A DNA stretch of 64,000 nucleotides from Xylocopa sonorina (Eukaryota > Arthropoda > Insecta > Hymenoptera > Apidae). The notes under the pieces were generated by a model. It searched no databases. It was not told the DNA's origin and worked only from the letters and a program-made list of their open reading frames with translations. Of this stretch, positions 25,250 through 36,924 are shown one piece after another. The number at the start of each line of letters is the position of its first letter. The stretch's first letter is position 1. The position numbers and the translations under genes were made by a program. The stretch spans positions 11,090,033 through 11,154,032 of the forward strand of contig NC_135194.1 of the NCBI RefSeq assembly GCF_050948175.1. Reading direction: 5' to 3'.

Positions 25250-27560
25250 CCCCAAGATTTCTCACACTCGACCGCCTTCCGTTGCTTTTCAGATTTCGCG
25301 GATTTAAAGCGAGCAGACGGGAGGGAAAAAACCGGGACATCGAGTATGATGAACGATCGAAAACGAGCCGCATCGAATTGTTTAATTTCCCCGTTTAATT
25401 GTCCTTAATTGCATCGGGCCCCCGTAATTTCAACTTCGAATCGGGCACTCAAATCACAATGTTTGTCTTGTATATCCGGCACGGCGAAATCGACCACTCA
25501 CCGCTCGCCCTCTCGCGTCGCTTGCCCCTTAAATTGCCGCGCCGCTGCTCGCACATTCGAGAAAGTAATTTTCGTTTCGGCTATTCTATCGCCCCTCGAA
25601 CGAATGATTACATCATCCGAGGGGGATGCATCATTCTCGCACCCGGGCCAGGGGTGGATTAACTTGATGCGCAACCCCGTCACCAAAATTCATAATCTCC
25701 ACGGGCAAAGCGAGAACCATATTCCCCCGCAAGTGGCAAATTCTAATATAAAGGAGCCAGCAGCCCACCCTCTTGTTATCGAGCGTCCTTTGAATTCGCG
25801 TTTAGTCGCACGCAGGCTATTCCTATCAATTTCGATGGGCCTCGAACGTTTTCCCTTCGAACGTGACGCGGTTTATCTCCTGTTAATTTCGTCGCGTCCA
25901 GTCTTTGTATCCTTTTCTCTCTTCTTGAAATTAATTGACACGTTCCGCGATGATCGTAATCGACGATACATGGTAACGATAAGCAGTCGAGGGGGTAGCA
26001 TCGTAGCTCTTTTCCTGTTTCGAAAACACTTTCACGTACCACTAAATTGCAAGTGAAAATGAAATTTAGCTACCGTCTGGTGAAACTCACCGGAAGTTTT
26101 GCCAGCTAAAATAGTTGGAGATTCGGTAACTTTTCAAGTCGCGTGGGCCGTATGCAGTTAATTTCGTATATAGAAATCGGCGAACCATCGCGCGACGCGT
26201 TCACTTCTGCGAATACAGGTTGTTCGATATCACCGAGTGGATCTGAGAAATCATAAGTAACTGGCTAATCGGAACTCAAACAATCAATTAGCGAAGCAAT
26301 TAAAAAATTCCACGAAACATTATCACAAATTTATCCAACCAGCGTGATCAACTGGATGTTCGAATCAAAATTTTGTTAACGTTCCAACAAACGAAAAATA
26401 AACAAGCTCCTCCACATATTCAACAAAAAGGGATGAGATCGTACAAATTACTTCTACTATTACGTCTACAAATCGCTCATTATCGCGAAATGCTATTTAG
26501 GAAACAGCAACGACGACTTTCGATCCTCTGTTAACCTCCGACGAAGAATTCGAGACAGCTACTAGACAAATAGGCGGTATTATTAGAGGCGCTCGGTGCT
26601 ATCATTAGAAGGTACGCTTCAGCGAAGTGAAGTCCGCCATTGACAGCGTCGACACTGATCTTCAAAGGTAGCCAGACTCGGTGACACGGTCGATGACGGA
26701 AACCGCTTTGACGCGGATCATCGAGTAATTCGCGAGCGGGCGCGCGCCGCGGCGATGGGGGTGAGGCCCTCGGTTGGGACCTCGAAAGAAAATATCCACG
26801 TATCGAGTATACATCGTCGCGCCTATTCGGTCGGTCTGTTTGCTCAAGAAATTCTTAGCCAGCATCTGGACCGTGGCAAAGCTTTCGTCGACCCGCGTCC
26901 CGGGGCAATCTCCGCGGCATCGAACCAACAGATTCACGATTCGTAAATAGATCCTGATCTATACTACTTGCGCGTCTAAACGATTAATTCCGTTCGAGTT
27001 ATTAGCTTCGAGGATGTCTAGGTACGAATAATGCCTCGAAATGCGTCTCTGAGAGGCGAGTCGACGATCGACGAACACGCAGCTTTGCTAGAAACAATCT
27101 CGTCTAGCGGCTGGAAAATAACATAGGAAGCTTTCTAAACAATAGCGCAGGCCATCGGAAAGCAAACGAAAATGTATATTTACGGGTGAACGATTGGGGA
27201 AAAAAAAATCTGTACAAAAACAAGCCTATTCAAATGTTCGAATACACGTAACCGTCCATTGATACTCGAAGGAACGTCTCGATCGATAACGATCGCGTCC
27301 ATGTGTTCCATCCCTTCCCAAATGGCATCCCCGTGTGCGGTTCCCTGGCGAAAGAAGGCCGAGGAAGTACGGAGAGATCGTGGAAGCCGTCGGCTATGCA
27401 AAACAAGATAGCTACGGCGATCTGGTGCTCTTTGCTCAAGAAACTATTAGGTTACCGAATAATTCATGCGGGGTCGCAGCCCGCCAATCCGGTGGCGCGC
27501 ATAGCGCACGACCACGCCGAATCCAAGTTTCGCGGGGTCGTGCAGGATGCAAAGCGGAAG
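25250..27560. other. Non-coding DNA, no gene supported
   Basis: I see no supported gene. A 215-codon plus frame at 25409-26056 has no motif, signal peptide or splice context and overlaps several others, so I treat it as chance. The DNA around 26.1-26.5 kb is AT-richer. Confidence 0.5.
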
Positions 27561-27569
27561 GGGGCCAGC

Positions 27570-28810
27570 CTGGCAGACGGAGAGAGGAATACAGAATTGC
27601 GCGGAGCGACGGAGACGGCGACAGGGAACGAGAGTGAGATGGAATCGCATAGAATGACAAAGGTGGCGAGAGGGAGAGAGAGAGAGAGAGAGATGGAGAG
27701 AAAGGAAGACAGACGTAGAATCGCATGGAACGACAGTGAGAACGAAAGGGAGAACGAGAGGAACACAAAGAGAGAGAGAGAGAAGGACGGTGAGACTGGA
27801 GAAACAGAGACACGAGCGGTAAAACTGAGAGCGCGTGTACTCTGTTGCCAATCTCCCCGACACCCTATATCCTGTGGGGGACATAGCCACCCCGTTCGCC
27901 CCATAATCGTTTCTCTCGTTCCGCACACTCTCTACAGGGACCAGAGAAAGCGAGAGAGACAGAGAGAAAGAGAAGGAAAGAGGAAGAGAACGAGAGCGAG
28001 CAGGACGAAGGGGGTCGGTACCGACGGAAGGGAGACGAGAGGGTGGCCGGCCGCGAAAAAGGAAAGATGAAAATGAAAATACGAGTGGTAGGAGGCGGGG
28101 TGGGATGGAGAGGAAGGGCGCGCAGGCGAAAGCGGGAAAAGGAAGAGGTACGATGTGCTCTACGGGGAGAGGAAAAAAAAAAAGAAGCGACGAGCACCGC
28201 AGGGGGATGGGGTTAGGGAGGGCTAGGCGGAGGCGCGGGAAATGAAAATAGAAGAGAGACGCAGCGTCCGGCGTTGGCGCGGCAGGGACAAGGAAGGGTA
28301 GTATCGAGGGGGGAGAAAGGCGACGAGAACACGGGCCCGAGGAGCCGGGGGAAGAAGCGGAGAAAAAGGGAAGAGGGTAGAGAGACAAAGTGGCAGAAAC
28401 TAACGGCACAGACGGGAAGAAAAAAAGCCGTTCGCGGGCGAGACGTGAATAGAAGAAAAATAGAATAGCGGAGGAGCAGCAACGTGGCGAGTAGGAAAGA
28501 TGAGTAACCGACGGAGGAAGCGAGAGATCGGACAGGGAAGGAGACGGATACCGGGTTGGCGGCGGGCGGCGGAGAGGAATAACGGGGGATGGGAACGCGG
28601 CACCAAGCGAGCACGGCGAAATTAGCACAGATAGAGAAAGGATGAAATAGTTAAACGGGGGTCTGAGGGGGGAAGGACGAAGCGAGAGACGGAAGGATAG
28701 GGGCAGGGACAGATAGACGTAGTCAGGGTGAAACACGCAGGGAGGAAAATAGAGCGCAGGTGGAAGGAAGACGGAGCGAGGGAGAAGCAGGGAATCGAGC
28801 AAGAGTAAGG
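27570..28810. repeat. Long purine-rich tract, about 1.2 kb
   Basis: The plus strand is strongly biased to A and G for about 1.2 kb, with GA microsatellite cores near 27675-27695 and 27768-27785 and many GGAAG or GAGAG words. One interruption at about 27830-27930 is mixed sequence. The longest frame in the window (501 codons, minus strand, 27447-28952) reads the complementary pyrimidine strand and is almost all Ser, Leu, Pro, Phe and Arg, so I do not call it a gene. Confidence 0.8.
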
Positions 28811-28814
28811 CTAT

Positions 28815-29180
28815 AGCTACTGCCGTCCCGACCCGACCTCTCATCCCCCGCCCCCGTTGCCCCATTCCTGTCTCCACCACCCTAAACCTACCCCTTTCCG
28901 CGCCGCGCCTCATCTCCACCGTTCTCTCGCCCACCATGGCACAACCACCCACCTATCCAGCCCACCGACCAACCATACCACACAGTAACACCCCGACCGA
29001 CAGATCAATACCTACCAACTACCAAGCTGCTCCCAGATTATCATTCTATCCGTCCACTTTGAACGGCCCCGAAAATCGGCTGGACACACCGGCCCGTATG
29101 GACCCTGTATCGCTCGACGTCCACATCTGTTCGTCCCTCTTCCGCTCTCGATCGAGCTTCTTCCCTCGCCGCACGGGGTG
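28815..29180. repeat. Pyrimidine-rich tract after an abrupt skew switch
   Basis: At about 28.81 kb the plus strand flips from purine-rich to C-rich (CCCGCCCCC, CCACCACCC, CCACCGACCAACC words). The phrase ACCGACCAACCA at about 28970 recurs in the pyrimidine arm of another tract near 33705, which hints at shared ancestry. Confidence 0.6.
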
Positions 29181-32180
29181 CACGCGTCCAAGGGTGATGT
29201 CGCTAAATGGAGAGGCGACGATCTGGAGAACGTTGGATCGCTTTGCAGATCTCCTGCTCCGTCGTTGTTCGATCGACGGGGTCAAGAATTTTCGTTTCGA
29301 CGTTTCGCTACCAGATCGTACCTTGCGCAGCTGGTTCACGCGAAGGTTCTGTGTGTGCACGCCTCCAAGTCGGGTCCGTGTGTACTCCTCGACGGACGGC
29401 TGGACCAAAGTTCGCTGCGTGGCTCGAGCGGAACCATCCTCCGCGCTCGAGTGCCGCGACAACGGGGGGGTGGTCGCTGCTTTGATAACGGGGTCGAATG
29501 CTTTCGAGGGATCGATCGATAATTGACGAATCTCGAGTGGAGTTTGATCGGGACAGTTGGATAGTGTCTTGACGTTTCGAGGTACCGATGTTGACAGGGT
29601 CTTCTCCGCATTTTCGTTCCATGGGTTCTAGTAGACTGTTCCATCGCGCGAACGGCTACTCGAATGGACTGTCTCGATTTTTGTTTTGCTCTTCGTTTGT
29701 CTCTACGTTTTACGAGCGAGATCGTTTGAGTTAATCAACGTACAGACGGGCGGGACGCGAAGGTGCGGCGAGGGAGAGGAGGATGGGGCGAGGCATTATT
29801 GCGAGGGAGAGAAGTTTTGTCGTATTTATCGCTACCCTTTTATCTCACCTCCTTCCCTTCATCTCTATCACGGCTGGCGCTCTGCTCTTCCGTAATGAGC
29901 CGGCAATTTTTCAAACCCGAACGTCCTTATGATCGCATACGCGTTACGTCAAATTAAAGAGCAACAGGTGTCTCCGGTGATCATCGGATGTATCCCGCGT
30001 TAAAATAGTGCCGCGGTGATATGACGGACACCGCGAGGAGTTCGTTCCCTTCAAAGTGGTTATTATCATGGGTAGAGAGACGGTCGTGGGATAACGGAGT
30101 GGGATCCGATCGATCGGATGAACGACGATCGATATCGTACGCTCTCAATGGGACTCCGATATTCCCTTTTCCCGTAGCTCGCTGAGAACGATTGGCCGTT
30201 TACGTTGGTGGATTAGCTGGATCAAGGATTCTTCACTTTTAAGCCCCTTTATACCTTTGCTACTCCCACGTGGAGCGAGGAGCGTGGAAAAGTTTCGAAA
30301 TAAAATCGTTTCAACATTTACGTCTCGCGCATGTGTTCGCGGTGTCGCAAACTCGATCCGCTCGCGGCTCTGCTTCCAAATTCCCCTGTCCACGGCGAGG
30401 CAGCCGCGAGTCGTCGACGGGTCGAAACGAACGGTGCCGTTAATAAACGATCGAAAGGGTAAAAGGTGGCGCACACGGCGGTCGACCTTTTTAAACAAAA
30501 AAGTCACGTCCACGTGGCCCGCGGAGGAGGTGCTCTCCGCGTTCCAACGACCTTAAGCATCCTGGACAAGGACGTCGAGGAGAAAGGGAGACGCCGCTGT
30601 AACGTCACCAACGGCCCTGGCAACGTCACGGGGGCGCCTCCGGTGACGTCAGTGGCGTGCTAAACGAGATTAGATTCGCAGGGGTTTATTTGCGGCCCAC
30701 GCACTTGGCTACACCCGTGTTACCAGCGAAATGCCGCGCCGTACGATCGGAACGTGACTACTTACGGCGTCCTACGTACCCTGGACAAGGATCCGTGACC
30801 CTTGAACTAATGCTCGCGGCGGTGCCATTTTCTGACAGCCGTCAGGCGCTCGCACACTTGTCGCCACGCTGGATGCGATATTAATTGGAGTGCATCGAGC
30901 GTTTGTCTTAATGGACCCGTGCCGGCACTGGTGGTCTTTAGCAAATAAATTTAATGGAGCAACGTAAACGTTAACGCGCTACCGTCTCGTGACACGCGAT
31001 GATAAATCAACCGGGCAATGGATTTGAGTAAACATTTTTTCAGACCACGCTTAATCTACGATAACGGAGACGTTAATCGAGGGAAAATATCGAACAGAAT
31101 TTTTTTGCTAGAATGAAATTCCTTTTTCTCAGGGCAAGTTCCCACACTGGAGAACAGCTGCGCGGTGAACTGTCGTCGGGATATCGGCGTTACCGTTGCA
31201 TTTCCGGTGGGATCGGAAGCGTGGCGGAGAAACGAACTGTTGTTATCAACACCGTCTGCGTTTAATCGCAAGTCGCGACGTTTGCGTACTTCTTGGAACG
31301 GCGAAATGACGGCGGGGATAGACTGAATTTGCGGCACGCGCGAAGATTGACTTGGGGCTACTTTGTGAACCAATTCGAGGATCAAAGTCTTGCTTGTATT
31401 ATATATGCGGGGGTGCGGAGTTTTATGGGATGATAGCAGGGCAATTGAAGGAAGATGGAAATCGTAGATGACAGTAAAAATGATGAAAGTGCGTTCGAAG
31501 TTTTCTGAGGTGAATGTCTTTGAAAATTCATAGAGCACCCACTACTTATGCGCTAACTTCATGTGGTTGCGCGTGGGTACCAGCTTGATGCTTCCAGTGT
31601 CTGAAATGGCAGACTGGTGATCATGGATTTTTTTTTCTAAATTGCTGGGGGAGATTCGAAGTAGGTTTGCGGTGATGGTAAAAATTGGAATACATACGGG
31701 CGCAAATATTATTCGAAAATATTACTTCGTTCAGTGTCTATATTGCGGGCAAATACTATTTAATATTTGCACTCAGATACGGTGTAACTAAAATATTTAT
31801 TTTGCGTTCGAACACAAACATAGAGCAACCTTTTGCTTTTTTTTTCCCCGGACGATAACGTTCGCCCGCCTCTTCTTACTTAGCATTCTCCGTTCCCATC
31901 CCCGTTGGAAATCGAAAACGGTGGATTAAAAATTGCAGAAAGGACGATAAATCTGTCGACGCGGAGGTTCGATGAAGTGTCTGCTCGAGACCATAGCTGG
32001 GTTGCCATAACTTGCCGGTGAAACGCGTACTCGAGTAGTACCGTTTCCTAGACCATTTGATTTACAGTATCCCGGTATAAATCGGTGAGATAGAAACGTT
32101 TATTTACAATCATCCACTTGAAATTGGTATTATCCCCGGCTGGTCGCGTGGTTGCACGCACGGTGCCACGCAACGTGGGA
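29180..32180. other. Mostly non-coding DNA
   Basis: No gene is firmly supported. A 160-codon minus-strand frame at 31056-31538 has a protein-like balanced composition but opens with GTG, has no internal Met and no clear splice acceptor, so I discuss it only as a finding. T tracts occur near 31628-31636 and 31838-31847. Confidence 0.5.
30601..30651. promoter_or_regulatory. Cluster of CRE-like sites
   Basis: Three ACGTCA/CGTCAC-type sites lie in 51 bp: AACGTCAC at 30601-30608 and 30622-30629, and a full palindromic TGACGTCA at 30644-30651. The surrounding DNA is GC-rich. TGACGTCA is the canonical CREB/ATF element. Binding here is inference, and no transcript start is visible nearby. Confidence 0.4.
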
Positions 32181-32189
32181 CCGGAGGGA

Positions 32190-32525
32190 CGAGTGAGGTA
32201 AGAAAGTGGAAGAGAGACGAGAGACGAAAGGAGACAGATACGCGGAAGGGGGAACGAAGGAGAAGAGGCAAGGAGGAAAGATGGAAAGAGGTAAAGAGGG
32301 TAAGAAGGAGGAGGGACGGATAATAAGAGAAAAGGGAAGTAGAACTGGAATGAAGAGAGGAATGGTAGAAAAAGAGGAGTTTGCGAGAGGGGGAGGCGGA
32401 AGAGAGAGAGAGAGGCGCCGGGTAGGGAGTCGAAGGGAGGCGAACGTCGACGACCTGCTGGAGAGACAGGGAGGCGAAGAGGTAAAAAGAGAGTAAGGGA
32501 AAGGGAGGAAAGAGTTCTGTTCGAT
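32190..32525. repeat. Purine-rich (GA) tract
   Basis: About 330 bp of the plus strand is almost all A and G. The 96-codon plus frame here is Glu/Arg/Gly/Lys-only, and the minus frames of 196-199 codons are Ser/Leu/Pro/Phe-only, so both are readings of a stop-poor tract. It forms the left arm of a purine-pyrimidine pair whose right arm starts near 32.78 kb. Confidence 0.8.
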
Positions 32526-32712
32526 GGCGAGGCGTTCTTCGGTGTTGCAGGCAACGGCGGCATAAATCGGTCGAAGGGAAAACTTTTTGGGCGCGGAGTT
32601 ACCAGTCGGTATCTCGTCTCTCCGCGCGTGTATGTACCTATATACACACATATGTGTATGCGGTTTTATCTGGCGGTACTCGGGGATGTTGCGGGTTGAT
32701 TTATCGCCTGTC

Positions 32713-32726
32713 GTTGCCATGGAAAC
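32713..32726. promoter_or_regulatory. X-box site (RFX binding motif)
   Basis: GTTGCCATGGAAAC is a near-perfect palindromic RFX X-box. It sits in the roughly 250-bp non-skewed gap between a purine arm (left) and a pyrimidine arm (right). Together with the site at 21136-21149, it is one of two such sites beside skewed tracts. X-boxes normally mark ciliary gene promoters, but I see no such gene here. Confidence 0.5.
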
Positions 32727-32779
32727 CTCGGCGTGACCGGCTTGCGCGACACCCTCATATCCGAGTCGACTCTCCGCTT

Positions 32780-32801
32780 TACCCTCTCTATCTCTGGCTG
32801 C

Positions 32802-32849
<48 letters not shown>

Positions 32850-33790
32850 CTCTTGCTCTCTCTCTCTTCCTCCCCCTTGCTCTCCAACCCTGGCGCCTTT
32901 CATCTTCTCACGCGCTTACCCCGTCTCTCTTCGTCGCCAACTCAACGGTATACATGCTCTTGGGTTCGTATACCCTTTTCCTGTAGAATCCGTCCGTTTC
33001 TGTCTCGTTCGCTTCCAGCACGCCTATCTGCTCGAACTATCTCCCTCGCTCATCTCGCGGCCTCCTTCTCCCTTTTCCCACTTCCTCCCGCCTTTCGCCT
33101 TCTTCGAAATATGTATATTCGGGACTACGTCTCTCCTTATTGCATTCCCGCTCTATTTGTCTTTACACCGTATCACTGTCCCTGTTGTCTCTACCGTCTC
33201 CGTTCATCCTTACCCCGGCTGTTTCTCACCTTCCGTCTCGACGTGTTTCCCTTTCCCTTTCTCGCACCCACCCATCGAACCACCGTCTCTCTCTCTCTAT
33301 CTCTCTCTCCCTCACCCTCGCCCGTACTCCCACCCCATTCTGACCAGGCTCTCTATTCCACTGTCGCTCATTTATCTCCCTCTCATCGTCGTTTCCTTCC
33401 TTTTTCCATTCCGCTTTTGTAGCCTCCCTTTCTGCCACGTTCTACCACCGTCTACCGTGTCCTCTCGTACTCTCCTCGACCACCCCGCTTATCCCCGTCC
33501 TCCTCTTTTCTTCCTGCCTCCTTTTCCACCTCGATACACCGATGGCTTCTCGCTCACCCACGCCTCGGCTGGCTCGACAAAACCCCACCACCACGGCCTC
33601 TAACCTCCCCGACCGCCCTTTACCGCGGTCCTTCCTCGCGCCCGTGCACACAGACGTCCACCGTCTCTCTCCTCCTTCAGCCTCACCCCCGAACCACTTA
33701 GCCAACCGACCAACCACCCACCCACCCTTCCTTCCTTCCTTCCACCCACTCTCATCTTCCCTTCGATATGCACCCCACGCTGCTATCAGC
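32780..33790. repeat. Pyrimidine-rich tract, about 1 kb, with (CT)n core
   Basis: The plus strand is strongly C/T-biased. A (TC)n core lies at 32810-32838, another CT run near 33283-33310, and CCTTCCTTCC words near 33726-33742. Plus frames of 229 and 148 codons are Ser/Leu/Pro/Phe-rich because pyrimidine strands lack stop codons, so they are not genes. The tract carries an ACCGACCAACCA word near 33705 that is also found near 28970. Confidence 0.8.
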
Positions 33791-33799
33791 TTCTACTCC

Positions 33800-36700
33800 C
33801 ACGCGCGAGCTTGAAACCCCCCAGAGGAACGTCAAGGAGGCGACTACCGGAGGAGTTCTCGGCAAAGAACGAGAACTCCGCCACCGCCTCGCCTCGCCTC
33901 GCCTCTACCAGCGGCTCCAACATCCCCTCGTCGCTTTTACCTCCACCGTACGCGCCATCCGCTCCGCCAATCGAGCGTCGACTGGCTGCTGCTGGCTGAT
34001 GCATGCTCGCGCTACCACACGACCCGATCGTTCCAAGCGATCCAGATAAACAGCGTTATCCAACCGCGCGGCTAATTAACCGGCCTCTGCTGCCTGGCTA
34101 TCACCCGAGAATACTTTCTTCTCGTCGGCTCTCGACGCGATCGCCGAACGATCACGAGGTGTACGCTACTTTTCGCTCGCGACTAAGCGGGACGCGACTA
34201 CTGATCCTCCAATGGGGATTCCCACGATGCTTGGGTATTTCCTTACCGACGGAGCTGTCGAGTTTGGTGATTTTCCCGCGATTTTCACGTCGCGATACCA
34301 GAAGGAACGAGCAGAGTTTGGAAATTTGATTCGCGATGCTGTGGAACTTGTTTCCACGTGAAATTTTGATGTCCAAGTAGCTGCGTTTCTAGGGTATTTA
34401 GCGAGTTATCGGCTGTAGGTAATTTTAGCCAGAGAGGTTCATCCTGGAGGCTTTGAGTCAGGGAAAAGGAAAATTCCCTAGGCGGTAAAAAATCAATTTG
34501 CATAGATTGCCAGTTTTGTTGGGTATCTAGCGGCGATCGTCCGCGGAAACTGTGTAAGGTTCAACTTAAATGTCGATCGAACTGCATCGTTGTTATCCTA
34601 TTTGCCTGTACAAATCGAAGGTGTGTGACTGAAGGAGGATCGATCGGCATACGCCGGTCTAATTAGAGATTCAGCCGAGAATTGCGAAACCCCCACCGCG
34701 ATTAGATTACTTTCTCGAAAGACGAGTTTCATAACGAGTTCAATTACTTTCACGAATAATGTTCCCTGTTACCAGCTAGCTTGCCCGCGTCACGAGTAAA
34801 ACAGTTAATTACCCGATCTGATAATTTCCGCAATTACAATTTTTTCCTAACACTCGTAGAAACTGATTTTAATCAGTAGAAAACTTAGTTGTACCATGTT
34901 CAGATTAACGAAGCGCTATAAATTAAATGTAAATGTATAGGGTCAAGTTTGGAATAAATACTGCAATCCCTTGCTTCAGGCCGTTAAGTGTTAATGAGAG
35001 CAGTTTTAATTGAATTGAAAATTATTCACATAATAATGATTATGCACACGAGAAGATTGTGTTGTATTATCAACATTTGATAAAGAAGCGACGACAAGAT
35101 AATCCGTATCTTATATATCAGTTGCAATAATTAATCAATTCCGCTATTACTATCTTATTCCTTCTGTCGATACGTTTCGACATATCCCGCCTACATCGCC
35201 TGATCAAAAACTAAATCGTATTGTTAATTAATGTAAAACTGACTAGTAAACCATGCTGTTGGAGTCTGCGAACCATATGTCGATACAGAACTATTGATCT
35301 GGGTGATTAAATTTTCAAACTGCACGATAATCCCCTCCCAGCAAAATAAACGTAATCGTCGGAAAAAGCTAACGGGAATGTAATATACCTAAAACAAAGC
35401 GTATCCAGTTTGTCAGGTCATGAAATCGATGGGAGTGTGCAAAGCACCGTCGATTCCTACGTCCATCAAATAAATGGCATATAGAATTCCAATACGTTAG
35501 CGTGGGCCTTTTTTTTTTTTTAACGCGGAGTCGGAGTACGAGGAACAAATGGCCACGTACTGTTTGCAAAAGGTTTAACAATACTATAGGAAGACAATAA
35601 TATCGTGTAAAAGAGAAACGACGGGAACTGTAAGGTTGGGTCACAGTAGACAGAGAGGAGGAGAATATTCCCGAGCCTTCGTTGTCGGTCTCATTGTTAT
35701 CGACCCGTTGGTATTCCCCGGCGTCATTGGTAGCAGGATCACGTGGTGTCTATAGCCTTCCAACCAGTCAGCTCTCTCGTACAATGCACACCATTGACGT
35801 AACTTTAAGCAGTCCTGCGTGAAAGGTCATAAGCGCAATTCGAATGTAATCGACGCCTTCTATGCATCCTGAAATCCTCGTCATTCACTTCCCGTCGTAT
35901 GCAAAACGATTCGCCGTGACTTTGATTGGCGCGTTGCGATGGGGACAAACAGAGAAGACAGTTTTTATGAACACAGTAGTTCCTTCGCTGGCAGTTATCG
36001 TTGATCTATTGGACGCGATTAATTATTTCCAGCGATGGAAAGAAAGCTCTTTAATCATTTTAAAGGGAGAAAAAGGATCTTGCAATTTTTAGTGGGCACC
36101 GCTGCGTTTTTTTTTTTTTCAATAAATTGTACGACGAGTAATTCCTTCGTTTGACGTACGGTTAAAAAATAATTAAATAATGTTTGGCGCGTTCAGTAAT
36201 CGTGCATAATTTAATTAGCACGGACAATGGGGCACTATCGAGCTCGCATTGCACGCAGATGCAAAGCAGGTTGCATATAATTAGGGACAGCATGGAAAAC
36301 AACACGGTACTCACGCTTTTGATATGATAATTAACAATATGAATACAGATTCAAGCCCCATAGACACGTATATAATGGATTTCGATCTCGTACGACATTA
36401 ACACGCGACTCATCGACAATAATAGAAAACTTTTCTTCTCATTCTTTAGTCACGCGCGTACCGTTTCATTTGCATACAGGTAGACGCGAACAATGACCCG
36501 AGACTTTAAACAATGTCATTTGTTATGAAAAATATTCATTCAACGCGTCCGCTCTGACAAGTGAAAAGAAATTAAATAGCTCTATATATATTTAATAGAA
36601 ACGATTCGAGTTGTTGAATTTTTCCTACGATCAATCAATGTTCATTCTCATACAACATTGGTCCATTCATTTTACATAAAACAATTTTCTCTCCCTAGGA

Positions 36701-36830
36701 ACAATGCATCGCGATAAGGAAGCGGGTTATCTCTTAGCTGGGACAAACCATATCTCCGAAGAAGGTGTAAAAAATCACGAGGAACGTGAATAGGTCAAGC
36801 TTGAATTTTTAACGATCCACCGTCCCCTGC
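33800..36830. other. Non-coding DNA upstream of the secreted repeat protein gene
   Basis: GC falls to the right, and from about 34.7 kb the sequence is clearly AT-richer. T tracts occur at about 35509-35521 and 36108-36119. A 76-codon frame at 35862-36092 has a balanced composition, but I see no other support for it. Confidence 0.5.
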
Positions 36831-36838
36831 AGGGCTTC

Positions 36839-36848
36839 TATATATAAG
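36839..36848 (+). promoter_or_regulatory. TATA box of the GPGAPS-repeat gene
   Basis: TATATATAAG lies 77 bp upstream of the start codon. A start of transcription about 30 bp downstream (near 36870) would give a short 5' leader of about 55 bp before ATG at 36925. The start site itself is inferred, not seen. Confidence 0.6.
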
Positions 36849-36871
36849 TCGAGAGGAAAATTCGTTGGGAA

Positions 36872-36901
36872 ATGTTTTGCCTGGCGTCGCGTCGCTGCTA
36901 A
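36872..36901 (+). other. Possible upstream ORF of nine codons
   Basis: An ATG at 36872 opens a nine-codon frame ending in TAA at 36899-36901, 23 bp before the main ATG and in another frame. It lies very close to the start of transcription expected from the TATA box, so it may fall outside the mRNA or be skipped by ribosomes because of its short leader. Confidence 0.3.
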
Positions 36902-36924
36902 ACTGTCTTCCCGCTGTGTTCGTT

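Noticed and set aside
27447..28952. 501-codon minus-strand open frame, the longest in the window
   Set aside because: It reads a pyrimidine-rich strand, which cannot easily form stop codons. Composition is almost only Ser, Leu, Pro, Phe and Arg, with no domain or motif.
32733..33422. 229-codon plus-strand frame with hydrophobic stretches
   Set aside because: The hydrophobic look (Ser/Leu/Phe) comes from the CT tract. There are no true membrane-protein features, and the frame shares its openness with the other frames of the tract.
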